NCBI GenBank assembly: GCA_002205965.3
Contig: NADL03000095.1
Location: forward strand, 1 to 64,000
Origin: Kappaphycus alvarezii
Taxonomy: Eukaryota; Rhodophyta; Florideophyceae; Gigartinales; Solieriaceae
DNA length: 64,000 nucleotides
Direction: 5' to 3'
Made by a program: the position numbers and the translations under genes. The notes beneath the pieces were generated by a model. It had not been told where the DNA came from, searched no databases, and was given only the letters and a program-made list of their open reading frames with translations. Of the stretch, positions 11,540 to 24,551 are shown one piece after another (position 1 is the stretch's first letter; every line of letters begins with the position of its first letter).

Positions 11540-14395
11540 TTAGCACTGTGCCTGCCAGCACTCACTTCCACGCCCACCCTATCGTATCAACCAGGAATCC
11601 CTTCCACATCTGCCTTACTCTGCCGCTCAATCTCCCCTCACATATGCCCTCCCTCTCCACACCCCTTCCCTACGTAGCTTATATCCACCTCCAGCCCTCG
11701 AAATCCAAGGTCCATCCGCTTATTATTCCCCACATACACATTATTTCCACTAAAGCCGCGCACTATGAGGTCACTTTCAAAAAAGTATCATCTTTTTTTG
11801 ATTTGATCGTTTCAAAAAAACATCATTTTCTGTTGGCCAGGCATGATACCGTGCCAACCGAAAAACGTCTTGCTAGTGTAATGAGTGTGACACATTTGTG
11901 ATCCATAGGAATTGTTTGGGCAATTGACAGAAGCCAATATTATCAAGCTTCTGTGTTAGGTTCAGTATCCACTGTCTTCTCGAAGTTATTTTTGTCTGTT
12001 TTAATGTTTATATCTGTGCAGACATGAATCATTGCCTGCGGACGTTACATAGAGAAGTTCACAAGTTCTCATTAAATTAAGTCGGCCATTAACTCAACTT
12101 TACAACACCAATCCATTTGTTACCTTAGTTCAGTTTTAGCGTTAGTATTAAATAACCATAATGTCATCGAACTACGTTAATTTACTTTACGAAGGATCAT
12201 GGAAAGTATTCCAATGCCAATGATCATCTGCCTACAAATAGAAAAGCCATATAATAAATGAAGTTTACGAGGTAGATACCATTGAGACCTAAAGCGCCAT
12301 AATATCACAAAATATACCCTGTAACTTGAAAATTCGAGCCGTAAACCCAAATCATAGTAAGTACACATAGTTCCATATACCGAAAAAAAAGATAAAAATA
12401 ATTAGTGCAGTGGTGTTGCAGCATCTGCTGTAGGAAAAACAGATCAAGAAATCACTTAGCGAAATCTAAATCCATTTCTAACTGAAGCTAAAAGTGCTCT
12501 TCATGGCCATGTTTCAGCTAAAGTTAGGTTCCATCCAGGATTTCATGGTTCATCTGGGAAACGTGCATATATAGGCATGTAGTTCTAACCTCTTTCATCT
12601 GCTCAGGTACCAGAGATAGTACTTTTTCTCCAATTTCATTTATGGGAAGAAGTCAAATCGATTAAGAACCCGTACTGGTAGCAATACACAATCATAATGG
12701 TCAGCAAGCTGAGTGAGACTCAGGGCTCTGTACACTCACAAAAGCACTCACAAGAACCTTTACGGGAGATATAGCTTCGGTGAACGGCAAGGATAGACTT
12801 GGTATACCAAATAACGAAAAATACGGGCATGTTTCACCCAAATGAAAACTTAACGAGCCACACATGAGAAAGATTAATAACTCGAGTTGGTTGAGTAACA
12901 CGATTTCTACACATGTAAGGGTAAGGTGATATTTTTTTAAACGCATCAGGAGTCATCGTACTGTTGAATGAAGTAGTTTGTGTGATTGAGCTGGGTCACG
13001 TCCGTTTGATTGTAGTATAACTGAACCCGTACGGGTGAAGACGGAGTGCTCTTTTCTCGTCTCAGGCATGACTAGTCTTGCAGAAGATGAAAACAGAAAA
13101 AATTGTTACAAAAGTTACCTCGTAAGGCAGTTGAACACTGCTCGACCAGCGTGCCACTCAATGAGTTTGATCAAGCACAGAACAAGTCCACCTCGATGCA
13201 AGATCTACATAAACCTGTACGAGTTGAAGAACGAATTAGAGCTCTGTAAGAACTAGTTATGCGTTCAACTTACATAAACACAGAAAAAAGAAGAGTTCCC
13301 ATTCTGAAAAAGATGCGCACCAACCCGTACTGGTTGATGTACATAACAGAGTGCGGGGATCACCGTAAATGAAAACACAATGATGCTTTTGAGATGGCTG
13401 AGAAAGCTTTAAGGTGGGGTCGGAATCTCCGCAACCCTTACGGGTGCGACCTCGAGAGATCTTTCCTTTTTTCGATCCCAGTGCCATTCTGGGTAACGAT
13501 GGTTAAGTTAAACCCCTGATCAACAACATACCGATTACCCGGCGGCGGTGGAATTCAGAGATTAACCCGCAGAATTTGAAAAGAACTGCCTTTCTCTTCC
13601 TATTTTTGTCGTTAAAAAGGAGAAATAGGTCCCAGGAAGCAGTACAGTACGTCCAGGGGAACATGATGATAAGTTTTGATCTATTCCGCCTCCGCACGGA
13701 TAGTCAAGAATATGAAAGGTCTAGATTTGTTTCAAAATTTATTTAATTGGATCGAGTTCATGTAATTTGCGCAAGCAGAAGTATCAAGTGAAGAAAATAA
13801 TTGAAACAAAGACATGATTGACATCATTATATGACAAGATATTTTCGTACTGACTGGTACTGGTACTAGTACCAGATTACAGTCTCTACTTTAGTGATTT
13901 AGTTTAAGAACATCATTTTCTTGCATGATGCAGTCAACTCATCCACAGTACCAATCCAAGAAGGGTAGATTGCATTTGCTTTACCTGATCAGCTTCCACC
14001 CTGAAGTGTAACTTAGATGAGCATCGCAAAGAAGATTGCCGTGGAATGCAGTCAGAAAATTTTAACGAAAAGCAACTCGCGATAGTACTACGCGATCCTC
14101 GGAGGATACCAGTTCGATTTCCGTTGATCGGTCATTAATTTGCCATTAAACAGGTCACCCGAATGCAGGACTGACAGAGAAGGCTCTATACAACATATAT
14201 CGCCACCAGCAGAATGCTGAACGAAAGCACATCAGTGAAACAGTCCAATCCTTCTGCCACTACTTCACATCTGTACCAGTTTCAGTTGGTCAGTACTCAC
14301 CAATCCTCCCGAAATGTACAAAATTTTTGGGTCGTGTAATTTGTAATGGACGTATATGCCTATTATTGTCTCATCACCACGTTGCAGGAACAAAA
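11540..14395. other. AT-rich gene-free stretch
   Basis: Frames here are short and lack any recognisable family. The only structure I see is the recurring AACCCGTACGGGT-type motif (12667-13445) and a 16-bp palindrome CTGGTACTAGTACCAG (13859-13874). Confidence 0.3.
12667..13445. repeat. Six dispersed copies of a 13-bp AACCYKTACKRGW palindromic motif
   Basis: Copies begin at 12667 (AACCCGTACTGGT), 12755 (AACCTTTACGGGA), 13024 (AACCCGTACGGGT), 13212 (AACCTGTACGAGT), 13322 (AACCCGTACTGGT) and 13433 (AACCCTTACGGGT). The copy at 13024 is the best inverted repeat. Spacing is irregular (about 90-270 bp). I cannot tell whether these are remnants of a longer decayed tandem repeat or independent short elements. 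Confidence 0.35.
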
Positions 14396-14399
14396 CTGG

Positions 14400-15420
14400 A
14401 GCAAAATATATGATTTGCATAGAAGTGATTCTATGCTGACCTTTGGAAATGAAGAGTTGACGAATTTCTTTTCGCGAGAGAACTACTTGAAGAATACATC
14501 AGACTGATAACCTCTTATACCCATTAGGTTTCCCTATCTTTTTAGCAGAACTATTACTTCTAGTTCTTTTACCTGCTCGTGGACTTCAGTTTTGATATCC
14601 CTGGATAATGTTGGACGTTCCTCATCATATCCTTTCACTGTATAGTGTACAATATCATCAAAGCACATTGATACACAAAGAATTATGAAGTTTCTTGTTT
14701 CGGCCACTTGAATTTCATCTTACTTATCCACTTGTTTGTAGAGGAATTCCTGAAAGATTCTGTACGGATGCCTTTTGCCCATCTCTTCACCAAAGATTTC
14801 TTAAACAGGTTGTTGAATGAAATATCGTCTTCTTTCTGTAGATTAATATCGTTTGTATTATCCAGAATATCTTCTATATTTACCAACCAAAAGATTTTGA
14901 ATGGTTATCCTGTACGTATGTTCACCTTTATCATCTTCTGTTGAAGATTTGTGTAATGCAGCAAGCCGAAAATCCAATCAATAATTAGGCAGTGCTCTAC
15001 TGCAAGAATATGAGCTTCATGATGGTGACTACTCGAAATAGAACGTTTCAGAATATGGTACGCGTATTCGAATGCAAGTTCCATAAATTCCCGAGTATAC
15101 CCGAACACGGAAATTGTAAAGGCATACAGAGCAATGACAGGGTGAAGATTCGGCTTGTCCAACATCTTTCTTGCATATTTGGTTGTCTTGCATATTTCAT
15201 TGACCGCTTGAACTTACATTTTTGACTTTCTGCTAAGCTCGGAAAGGTACTAAGGACGCAGCTGTGCAGTTACGAACTCATTACTTTCCTCATCATCAGT
15301 TTCGGGCTCTGACAACCAGTTAGAATATCCTTTCAACGATTCTAACATTTCCATTATCGATAGGAATTTTCTGGTTTGATTCCTTTCATTATAATGTATC
15401 GCATCACCTCTACTGGTCTT
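14400..15420 (-). pseudogene. Decayed transposase-like protein, C-terminal part
   Basis: Successive minus-strand stretches are open with few stops. They run from an acidic N-terminal piece (LKGYSNWLSEPETDDEES, about 15350-15270) through an 86-codon frame (15165-14905) to a lysine-rich 67-codon frame (14886-14683). The middle frame reads HPVIALYAFTISVFGYTREF and then MELAFEYAYHILKRSISSS. I associate this arrangement (P-x-H-x4-LY, TRE/ME, FE-x-AH-x2-LKR) with the C-terminal region of large KDZ/CACTA-like transposases, but this is from memory of the pattern and is uncertain. It may pair with the plus-strand fossil at 19260-22610, which resembles other parts of such a protein. Confidence 0.33.
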
Positions 15421-15534
15421 TGACTTTATTAGGAGTTGTCTTACTCAGTCCATGTGAACTGTGAACATCTCGAACTTTCCTGTCCTATCAGTACTGACCC
15501 TTCCTACGCAGTGCACTTTGCGTAGCGGATTCAA

Positions 15535-16490
15535 GTGTTTCGTTTAACCTTGAGTTACCCCCAACCTGCTTCTACGTACTGTGCTAATCTTGAACCAACA
15601 TTCTTTCATCACGTGGTAGTATCTCCGAGAATACTACAGATGATCGCAGAGGCACACCCCCATTTTCAGCCCTACCTGTTACGACTTTTCTCTCTACTTA
15701 GGCTGGAATTGTTGGATAATCTTATCGACCAAAAGTTACTCTTGGTTGCTATCCAATGATAATGTCGGAGCCATCACTAACTGTACACAAGTCCTACTCT
15801 TTCAGACCAAGGAGAGTACTTGAGAGTATTTTTATCGAGGAGGTTGCAGGTCTAGATCGTGGTGATTTCATTCAAGTGTTATGGACTACGGACAACATTC
15901 GTGGTAAGCCTGAAATATGGTGCTAAGCTGAGGTACTTCATGTTGAAGAGTACTGCTTGTCCTCATGTTTTGGATATGGCATCATTTTGTATCCGTATGG
16001 TGATGATTCAGTGAAGGATGTTCATGAGGTTGATTTCCTGTCACGTAGATTCCGGCGGCACATTTATGACGACAATGAAGGCGAAAAACCATTGCTTTCA
16101 TGGCGATTCAGTGTAAATCATATCAATACGCCAATACAGATTACCTGTGGAAGACATGAACTGTATTGGCGTGAAGCACTGCAAGGAAAGTTGAATAAGC
16201 GAAAACTGTCAGGAATAAGAACTCTATCAGATACTCAGCGCAAAGAAGAGGAAATGCGAAAGATTAAGGATTCGTAGGCATCCATCATCCTCCAAGTAGA
16301 ATCTATGCGGGATGAGTTATCGTTGCAGAAGTCGCGGATACAAGGCTTGGAATCGGGGCCTTCATTAGATCTCAGAGTGCTTGGTGACGCGAGATAATTG
16401 TTGAAATCCCTGTACAGGGCACTCGAAATAAGACGTGAGAAGCTATTGAAGCAAGAAAAGCCTGAACAGCAGTCCAGTGCCACCGACAAT
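15535..16490 (+). pseudogene. Unrecognised decayed gene with C-terminal coiled coil
   Basis: An open frame of 106 codons (15957-16277) includes HEVDFLSRRFRRHIYDDNEG and LNKRKLSGIRTLSDTQRKEEE. It runs, across a stop, into a heptad-rich coiled coil (VESMRDELSLQKSRIQGLES and EIRREKLLKQEKPEQQ) up to about 16475. An earlier frame (15535-15759) has a hydrophobic leucine-rich C-terminus. I recognise no domain. It ends where the CCAGG-rich tract begins, so the tract may have interrupted it. Confidence 0.27.
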
Positions 16491-16534
16491 ATATTGTACT
16501 GTGATGCATATACGTTGGTAATTGTCCAAGTCCA

Positions 16535-17345
16535 GGGTACACCCAGGAATCCTGGGAAATTTCCCAGGTTCCAGGACAGATTTTACCTCCAGGACTCTTG
16601 CGTTCGGCTGGGGCACTGTCATGTATCTTGAGCAAAAGGCCCGAAATCCGAGAATCCTGGGCTAGTTCCCTGGAGATTCATGAACATAAAAGAGGCTAAT
16701 TACACATATTTCGAATGTAAAAGCGCAAAGAAATCCCAGGAAGTTCGAATGAATCCCAGGATTTCCCCAGGAATCTTGGGAGCATATCGAGTATCCTATG
16801 ACTCAACCTGGGTCCTGGTATAGAAAATACAAGGACTTCCGGTGTTTCCCTGGAGTTACACTTATACCGCCCCAGTAATCCTTGATTTAAGTCCAAAAGT
16901 CCTGAAAAAGTACCAGGACGCATGGCTTTCCACTGACCAGTTCTGGCCGGAGACCAAGAATAAATCCCAGAATTCCCCAGGAATCTTGGTAGTATGCAAG
17001 GGAATCCTGGGAGTCTACTCAGGCCTTTGTACAAATTCTCTAAGGGTTTCTGGTACTTTCCCTGGAATTTCAGATGTAACCCTCAGGATTCCTGGAAATT
17101 GGTCCCGGAATTCTATGGGTAACGCCAGGAATTCTGGTATGAAATTCCTGGTGCTTATTGACTAAACCTGGAAATCCTGTGTTGTTTCCAAGGAAACCTG
17201 GGAGATCTCTCAAAAATACCAACAATATTTGCCGTGATCCGATGAAGTCCCAAAAATCCTTGACAATTTGGCAGAATACTGGTAATTTAGATGCCCAGGG
17301 GAGCCCAGATCCCCCAGGTATCCTGGACTATTGTTGCATTCCTTG
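16535..17345. repeat. CCAGG/CCTGG-rich palindromic tract 1
   Basis: By eye about two dozen CCAGG or CCTGG pentamers lie in roughly 800 bp, where random sequence would give one or two. Many sit in short self-complementary phrases such as CCCAGGAATCCTGGG and CCCCAGGAATCTTGGG. Copies are irregularly spaced and degenerate. The reading frames across it (16842-17165 and others) are by-products of the repeat. A second tract of the same kind lies at 51415-52345. Confidence 0.6.
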
Positions 17346-17349
17346 GTGA

Positions 17350-19255
17350 TATATTTGTCGAAAATGACCCTTTCGCTCCACATTTTAGGAACAGTGAGGA
17401 CTTCAAAAGGTCCTTTCGGACCACGAGTCGGCAAAAACGGTCCTTTAGGACTCTCACAGTTACCCTCCGGCGCCCTTGGGACCAGGGTAGTGGTTTTTAT
17501 TGAATACCACGCATTTTCCACACTCCTTGGTCGCATAACGGAGGAAATTCATCTATAATTACCACTACGAGGAAAAAGATAACCTCCGGGGCTAATATGA
17601 AAATTTTCCCTCTCTAACCGCACATATCGCCGCATGACTCAAGGCTCGAAAACTCAAGCACTAACATTCCGAAAAGCGAGGCGGAAACAGTTTGCCACAT
17701 ATCTCCGGTGTGCTTTTAGTACTCGAGTTTGACTGTGTGTTTTACTTTGATACATCCGACACTGTAGCGCTCACGCGCTTACTCATACCGAAAAATCATA
17801 TTCGACAGTCTCAGGATGGGGTTGTACAAATCGTTGGTGCAAGCCTTGTATTACGAACGCATCGAAAATTGAACATTCAAAACGCAATCACAAACTAGTT
17901 ACCAAATACACGTTCCGAACCATGAAGACAACTAGGGAGAGATCTGTGGGCATCATTCTCACCTTAAGACATTAATTCGAAAAGAAAAAGCAACGAAAAC
18001 GGAAAACCGCACATTCAAACCAAACCCAGAACATCAGCTTCTACCTAGTAACAAGACCACGGAGAGAAGCACAAAGACAAAGGGGTCATGGAAACGCACA
18101 TGAGAATGGTAGATGAACACTTACATACATGCTTTGCACTTGCTTGAGGCGGAACTGGAGAGCCTCAGCCACATCGTAATGAAGATATGGAGCAAACATT
18201 ACCACAAACGGTTGGTGCCAACATTCATACTTAACTTTCCGAGAGATATCAAATTCAGATAGTACCAATACTATACCCGAGCGATATTGTCGGAATCGTT
18301 TGCAAATTTGTAGAACCCATTCTATTTTGCGAAAGATCAAGACGGAAAATGACAATCACATAGATATAAACTAATATCTGCGGTTAGGGTTGACAGTAAC
18401 TATTCAGTTCTGGTTGCAAATACATGCATACGTACCAATTCACCGCAATGTAAATCGAATTTGTTCGAACCGCAAAGAAACTAGTCATTTTCGCAGGAAT
18501 CGTGCTGGTGCACAATCACACAATACAATTTCCACCAGTACGGAAAGTTGCAATGTCATAGAGAGGGGTAGTGATTATATAATAGGCTATTAGAGTCCAC
18601 CAGTAGTGGAGTTTAGACGCGCCATCATCGAGTAATATCGCTATCCCCATCGATTGTTGGATAATGCAGTATAGGAATGTACCCACGACTTGGTGGTACG
18701 ATGCAGAGGTGGAGGCAATCGCCCCGAATGCGACCTGGAGAGTGAAAGCAACACAAGGAGTTATCGGGTGGCATTTGTTGGGACAGTGCGGCAACCGATC
18801 CAACCTTGCGGCTTCTGGGATGCTCACTGCCTGGCCATGTCGAAGTTTTACCATCTGAGTTTGTAAGTGCCACCTAGAAATTTAGAACGACCGACATTTG
18901 AACGCCTAAAAAATCTGCTACCCCGGCCTCCAACCTCCTGTAAATGAAAATGTGACAAACTTGAAAGAATATTGAAATTAATAAAAAGCGTTTGCTACAA
19001 TTCCAGACATCTGCCTGATTTTACGGTTCAAATTTAAGAATACCTTTTAGGATTTAATATTGAATTTTCAACTGTTTATAGCTGGGTGCAAAGAAATGGT
19101 ATTCTCTAAGTTCACCATATGCCGAAAATAGTACTACTATCTCATATTTCTCCGCGGTAACGGGAGGTATTAAGTCATAAGAAAATGTAACACTTGTTTA
19201 TGTGAATTGGAATAGCGCTATTTTCAATATATTCCAATCAATACTAGGCGCCTTA
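17350..19255. other. Gene-free stretch
   Basis: No frame with recognisable family. A few short G/C-rich phrases (17400-17500) continue the style of the neighbouring tract (GGTCCTTTCGGACC, GGTCCTTTAGGACT). Otherwise nothing is seen. Confidence 0.3.
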
Positions 19256-19259
19256 TCCC

Positions 19260-22200
19260 ATGAAAAGCATCACCAACTCCACTTGGAGCGGGAATTCCCA
19301 CCGTGACACTTCCCACTTGATTTCATCAGCGTTCCAAGCCCCCTGTTCACTCCGATATCGCATGCTTCTTTCCGATGATAAATGGGTAATCACAGAAGTC
19401 GTAGCCCTTTGCACTGTCCCAAAAGACCCTGACCCTATTCTTCAAGGAATTCATTGGGAATGGACGTTCATATTTCAAAATTCTCATTCGCAACAGTCCG
19501 AGGGCCATCGAACCGCATTCTGAAGAAGAAGCCATCACTTTTACAGACGCTTGGAGGAGATTCTAGAAGGCCCCCAATTGATCGCGACCTTTTTGGAGAC
19601 ACAGACAGTACGAATGAATTGACCGTTCAAGCAGAGCAAGAAGAGAGCTTTCGCTGATATGCTGCGACAGACTGGAGTTCCCCTGCAAGAGACAGCTAAG
19701 AGTTTCGAAGAGAGGGATTGCGAATCGAGTTTATTTGAAAAGCTGTCAGAATTGGTTCAAGAAGTTGAGAGGAAGGGAGGAACGACACTTGCGAAAGAAT
19801 TGTATTAGTCGATCTCTTAATCGCTACTTTCCGGCAAATCGTTCAATTATCGATTTCTCTCGTTGCAAAAAATCCTTAACTACAGTTCTATCGAAAAGAA
19901 TTGTAACGAATTTCCCGGTATTGGTTTAAGTCTTGTAAATTTGGCTTCTAATCCATCATTACGAACGATACAGTTTTACACTAGAAATATTGTCGATAGA
20001 TTGAGAAGTCAAGTGTCTAAAGTCCGGACATTGGATATTTTGCGAGAGCCCGGAAGTAATTCAGGATCATATCATCCAGTTCACTCTCTTCTTGGACGGA
20101 AAGGTATACAAGCTGTGCGACATGCAATAATGACTGACAAAGAAAACGATATACGTTGGTGCGCAATTAAGGATGACAGTGAGCAGTCCGTTTTTTTCCT
20201 ACTGAAATTATACATCGACAAGTCTGTGACATCTCTCTAGCCCTCCCAATTAACTTTCTACCCTTTTCATCTCACCGCCCTGAACTTTGCCGAGGGGGAT
20301 CGAAGGAGACTCATCACTGATAAAAGCACGATAACGTCGTTCCTATCCACGAAATCTACGCAAATCTATGGAAAAATAGTTGATATTCCGACAAACGTCG
20401 CGATCGACATGGTTGTGCAACCACTGAGTTATATTGCAAAAAAATGTTTCATTGCAATGGACGCAGATGGGGTGAGATGGAGGTGTCATGCTGTTCTGGC
20501 GAGCTACTGCGCTGACCTGCTCGAAGCAAAGCAACTGTTGTCGGTGAGGGGAGGACCCAGACTGCCCTTCCTTGCCATCGGTGCCTATCCCGTAAAGAAT
20601 ATTTTCTGCTCTGGACCCAGTCTGTAAGACAACCAGTGGAGCAAAAGAATGCCGTATTCCAAATATAAGAAGTTTATATTCGTGATTCAGCTTTGCATGA
20701 AGGTAAATGCCCGGTACGCACTCGACAGTCCAAGGAAGAATCCCAGACTCTGCTTCGGAAATATTCAATGGATCCGCAGAAACCCTTTCTGCATAATTTC
20801 CCATTCGTTGGCATATGTCCGAGTTTGTACATATAAAGGGTATTCGGCTACGAATCAATGCACAAATTCCACTTAGTAATCTCAAGACTGATTAAAAAAG
20901 CCGCTATAGACAGGCTTCAATCTGAAGTGCTGCAATCCTCTGCTTTATCAGTGCGACATACGGTAAGTAGCACCTTTGAAAGTATTATCAAGGAATTAAT
21001 AAGAGAACTTAACAACATTCTCTCGTTTGTGAGTAGAAATCCAATCGGATACAATGTCAATGTTGAATTCTCCATTGACAGCGGAAAAGAAGGGTAAAAC
21101 GGGCTGTTCTGAGACGATGGCTATTCTTGTATGTTGGAGGCGAAGGATTACAAGTTGTTTTACCAATATTCACCGTTCTTAGGAGCAATGATGGACAGAT
21201 ACTGCGAATAATCCGGCACAGCCCCAATCACAAACATATTTGTAATGTATGTGGATATGGTTCGTTTAATTCCCTATCATATGGTAATGGATCGGGAATG
21301 GGACGAAATTCGACCGACTCATATGATCGAATCGATAAAAAACTTTAAAGAATTAGGAGTTTCATTTCTTGGTTAATACCAGAAATCGAACATGGAAACT
21401 CTGAAATGGCACATGTTGGATCATGTCGTTGAAGATCTGATGCAAATGGGGAGCTTAATGTTTAACGACGCTGGTTAGTACGAATATGCTCACATCACAT
21501 ATAAGAGACTTTACAAGTTAATATCAAGACGGTGACGCTCAGCTATGGGCGAAACAATTCGTTGTATACCTGCACGAGGGCAGCAATCTAGCCCAAATTC
21601 CCAGAAGGCGGTGAAAAAATCCAAAACTCTGGCTGCCAGGTCAGACACTGCATATCTTGTAGAGGGGGGTTTAGATATATCACTCCAAGAACTCCTCTGT
21701 TTTTCCGCCTCTGAAGAATCGAAGGTAAGGTATGTAGATTTTCGAAAAGGAAGAAAAACGCGATCTGAAAGATTTTACACACTCCGGAAGAAAATTATCA
21801 GCAAAAAGCTTCTTGAGAACTTAAAATATCAAATAATATCCGCGGTGGAGGGCATAAATATTGAGGGTTGGCGGCAAACATCAAAGTCTCAATCTCACCT
21901 TCAGCTTTTGTTTCTGGATACGAAGCTCCTTCACTTTCAAGGCATTCTCGGAATAGGAAGGTCGCTTACGTCGAAGACTGCAATGTACGGATCACACAGA
22001 GAGTAGTTACTACCCAAATTGGTACGGATCAAATGTCCCGAAATTTGATTCCGTCATGGTTGAGTATGGCCAAAGTAACCATTCAAATTCCGCTGAGATT
22101 GGCATACTTATATGGTTTGGACAAGTAATGGCTCTTGTTAAGTCATCAACAATAGGCAGATTAATACTGGGCTCCTCCTGCTGTACCTCACACAACATTT

Positions 22201-22610
22201 TAAACTGTAAAACGTGCATTCCTGGTTTTCTTCGAGAGTACTATTTCTTGCAATACTACGATATCTAAGGAGGCAGACGCACCAACTGATGGCGTAGATA
22301 GAGCACTGGATTTTATACGTCTGCGGTGGGCCAGGGCAGGCAGGGATGGAGTGAAACAGCATCTAGTGGAGAATACGGATTATGTCCTTTGGATACTGTC
22401 CAAGGACTTGTACACGTGTTGAGAGGGGACGTCATGACTACATGTCTCCGTCCACACACTTCAAGGTCCAGGTCTATTTCCATGGCATGTGGGAACGGAA
22501 AAGGATGGCTCTCTGAACAACTTCATGCTAATCGCTTCTACATAGGTAATGGTATTGAGTTTATATTCGACAATGACGACGATAACCACACAAAAGTAAC
22601 ATGTGATTGA
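19260..22610 (+). pseudogene. Long decayed transposase-like gene
   Basis: A run of protein-like stretches lies on the plus strand: 19260-19523, 19454-19657, 19863-20240, 20409-20627, 21545-22006 and 22056-22268. One includes RCHAVLASYCADLLEAK, which resembles the R-C-x-PVL-x-SY-x-D-x-PE phrase of large KDZ/CACTA-like transposases. Another includes LVNLASNPSLRTIQFYTRN. Near the end, YPNWYGSNVPKFDSVMVEYG recalls the beta-rich C-terminal segment found in that type of protein. None of these is diagnostic. The total length (over 3 kb) fits a transposase of about 1,000 residues. Multiple stops and frame changes show it is dead. No terminal inverted repeats were identified. Confidence 0.33.
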
Positions 22611-22614
22611 GTAT

Positions 22615-23815
22615 AAATGCAATGATTTGGTTTTTATCCGAGTAGTCCTCCTTGTAAATTAAGGGGACTGCATGCTGTCAACAGTGCTTAACACCTCAGA
22701 TATAAAAATAACCAGCCTCGACAATTCTTGTCAATATCTAAGATAGCATGGCTACTAAAAAAAGAATTAAAGGAGGCAAGTTCTCACATGGTGGTTGAGA
22801 GGAAGAGAGACTGGAATTTAAACACAAACGATGGCTGAGTCTAGAATATTCAGATAGGGAACAAAGTAGCCAGGAAACGAAAGCTGTAGCAGCCGATGAT
22901 TGACACCGAGAGCGGTATTTTGTTGTGTTGAGATAGAGAAGCTTAGCAATGCGCATCAAATGTGGCAATAAAACAGAATAATTCTGCTCACGTAACCAAG
23001 TCGACATGCTGTCGACATGCTGTCGACTTGGTTATAGTGCATTATTTGCAATATTTCGATGGTATATTCAATATCAAATTCTTCTAAATTTCTGTGAAAA
23101 AATATTACGACCTGGTAGTATTGTCAATGAGAACCGAATTTACGAACGACTCGGCGAGTGCGTTAAGAATTATTTGAGGTTGGAACTCCTCTGTTTTTGA
23201 AAGACCCGTTTGGTTCTCATAGGTTGCCAACCCACAGTATAGGTGCCGGTACTACCGGCACTGGTCCTACCGGTAGTAGTATGTGTGCACTGGTCAGGCC
23301 GCTTCAAGAGTAAAATTTATCCACACAGCTGCTACCCGTACCATGGAAATCCTCCGAAACACCGTCCGGAACACCGCCCTTACTGACAGACAGCTCTTTC
23401 TGTAACGAGACGCCATCACTGAACTACATTGTTATCGCTAACGGCCACTACGTTGGATCTCCCTACAACCTCTTGTTGATTGGACCTTTTGACGCACATT
23501 CTATTCCTACGTACACGGCTATTCTTTTGTGCATCACAGTACCCACTTGCAAGCAAGATTACCCTGACAACAAAGCCCTTCAGGTTGCTTTTCGTCAGGA
23601 GCCATATAAATGTTCACCTAACCACCAAGGACCAACCCAGCAACATCACCAAGACAAGCGTCCAAATCCCCTCACCTTCAACTGCCCCTGCCCCCAGCAG
23701 TTCGGTTCCCCCATTGCGCTCCCCCCCCTCCCCCTCCCATACCTACAACTCATGCGGGGAGAGCGCAAATATACATACTGTAATACGTCCATTTATCTGT
23801 AGTATTGCTCACTGA
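22615..23815. other. Gene-free stretch with strong short palindromes
   Basis: No supported gene. It contains the palindrome at 22993-23034 and a perfect 19-nt palindrome GTGCCGGTACTACCGGCAC (23243-23261), with CTACCGGTAG just after it. The Pro-rich frames near 23480-23810 come from C-rich simple sequence. Confidence 0.35.
22993..23034. repeat. Palindrome with 14-bp perfect arms
   Basis: The arms TAACCAAGTCGACA and TGTCGACTTGGTTA are perfect inverses separated by 14 nt. The spacer itself centres on GTCGAC, and CATGCTGTCGA is repeated inside. It could form a hairpin or cruciform. Confidence 0.7.
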
Positions 23816-24318
23816 GTAAGAAATATTTCAAGGCCCCTAGGTGCTCACCTTCCTTGTCGCACGCCTCGCTCGAGCCGATATCCAAAACTGGACGAGTATG
23901 TCGGCAGGTCGGGCGTCCAGTCCGGGAAGTAGATACGGGACTTCGTAGAGGACGCCAGCTCCCGCGGCTTTGAACAGGTCTTTGCCGAGCACTTTTGCCT
24001 CTGCTTCGTGGCGGTTCTTCCAACCGACACCTTTTCTACATAGGTCAGCGGCATGGTCGCCGAGGTGGTCCTTAGGCGTCTTGCATTCCGCGCAAAGGAG
24101 CGCGGCAGTTTCGTCGAAGACGGGAACTCCTAAGTGGCGACGCAGCATCACCGACTACACATCATCGTATATGTGTGTGACCACTGACGGATTGCCAGTG
24201 AGGAATGCCGCAGCAGAGGTATCCAGAAAAGCGTTACGGCGGATGCGTTGGCGAATCTCGGGTTCAGAGTGCGACGAGGGATTCGGGAATCGTACCAATC
24301 ATCATCTTTCCAAAGGCA

Positions 24319-24401
24319 TTTTGCGGTTGTCTGGAAAACCATGGATAGGTCGGAAATATCTTCCAACAGTAAAACACCCAAACGTTTTCCCCGTTTTGCG
24401 G
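24319..24401 (+). repeat. SINE-like repeat, 5'-truncated copy 1
   Basis: It matches the 3' two-thirds of the family (TTGTCTGGAAAACC to CCCAAACGTTTTCCC) and is flanked by TTTTGCGG on both sides (24319-24326 and 24394-24401). The left copy of the duplication overlaps the element's own TTGCGG, as microhomology at a 5' junction would. Loss of the left part with a constant right end suggests retroposition in the plus orientation. Confidence 0.55.
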
Positions 24402-24551
24402 AAGACCCGCACCTGGCCTGATATAAGATATTGGTTGTAGTATCAGGCTTGGACGCGAGGCTAGCCGCTGTAAGTGCGTCTGGGAGGCTTCCACGTTGTG
24501 CGGAGAATGACGGATGGAGGCGTTTGAAAAATGAGGATAGATGTCGATACG

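Noticed and set aside
16842-17558. Open frames in both strands across the CCAGG tract
   Set aside because: Composition follows the repeat motif; frames overlap on both strands with no protein-like signature.
23473-23815. Pro-rich frames of about 110 codons on the plus strand
   Set aside because: They are driven by C-rich simple sequence in two overlapping frames, without a recognisable family.
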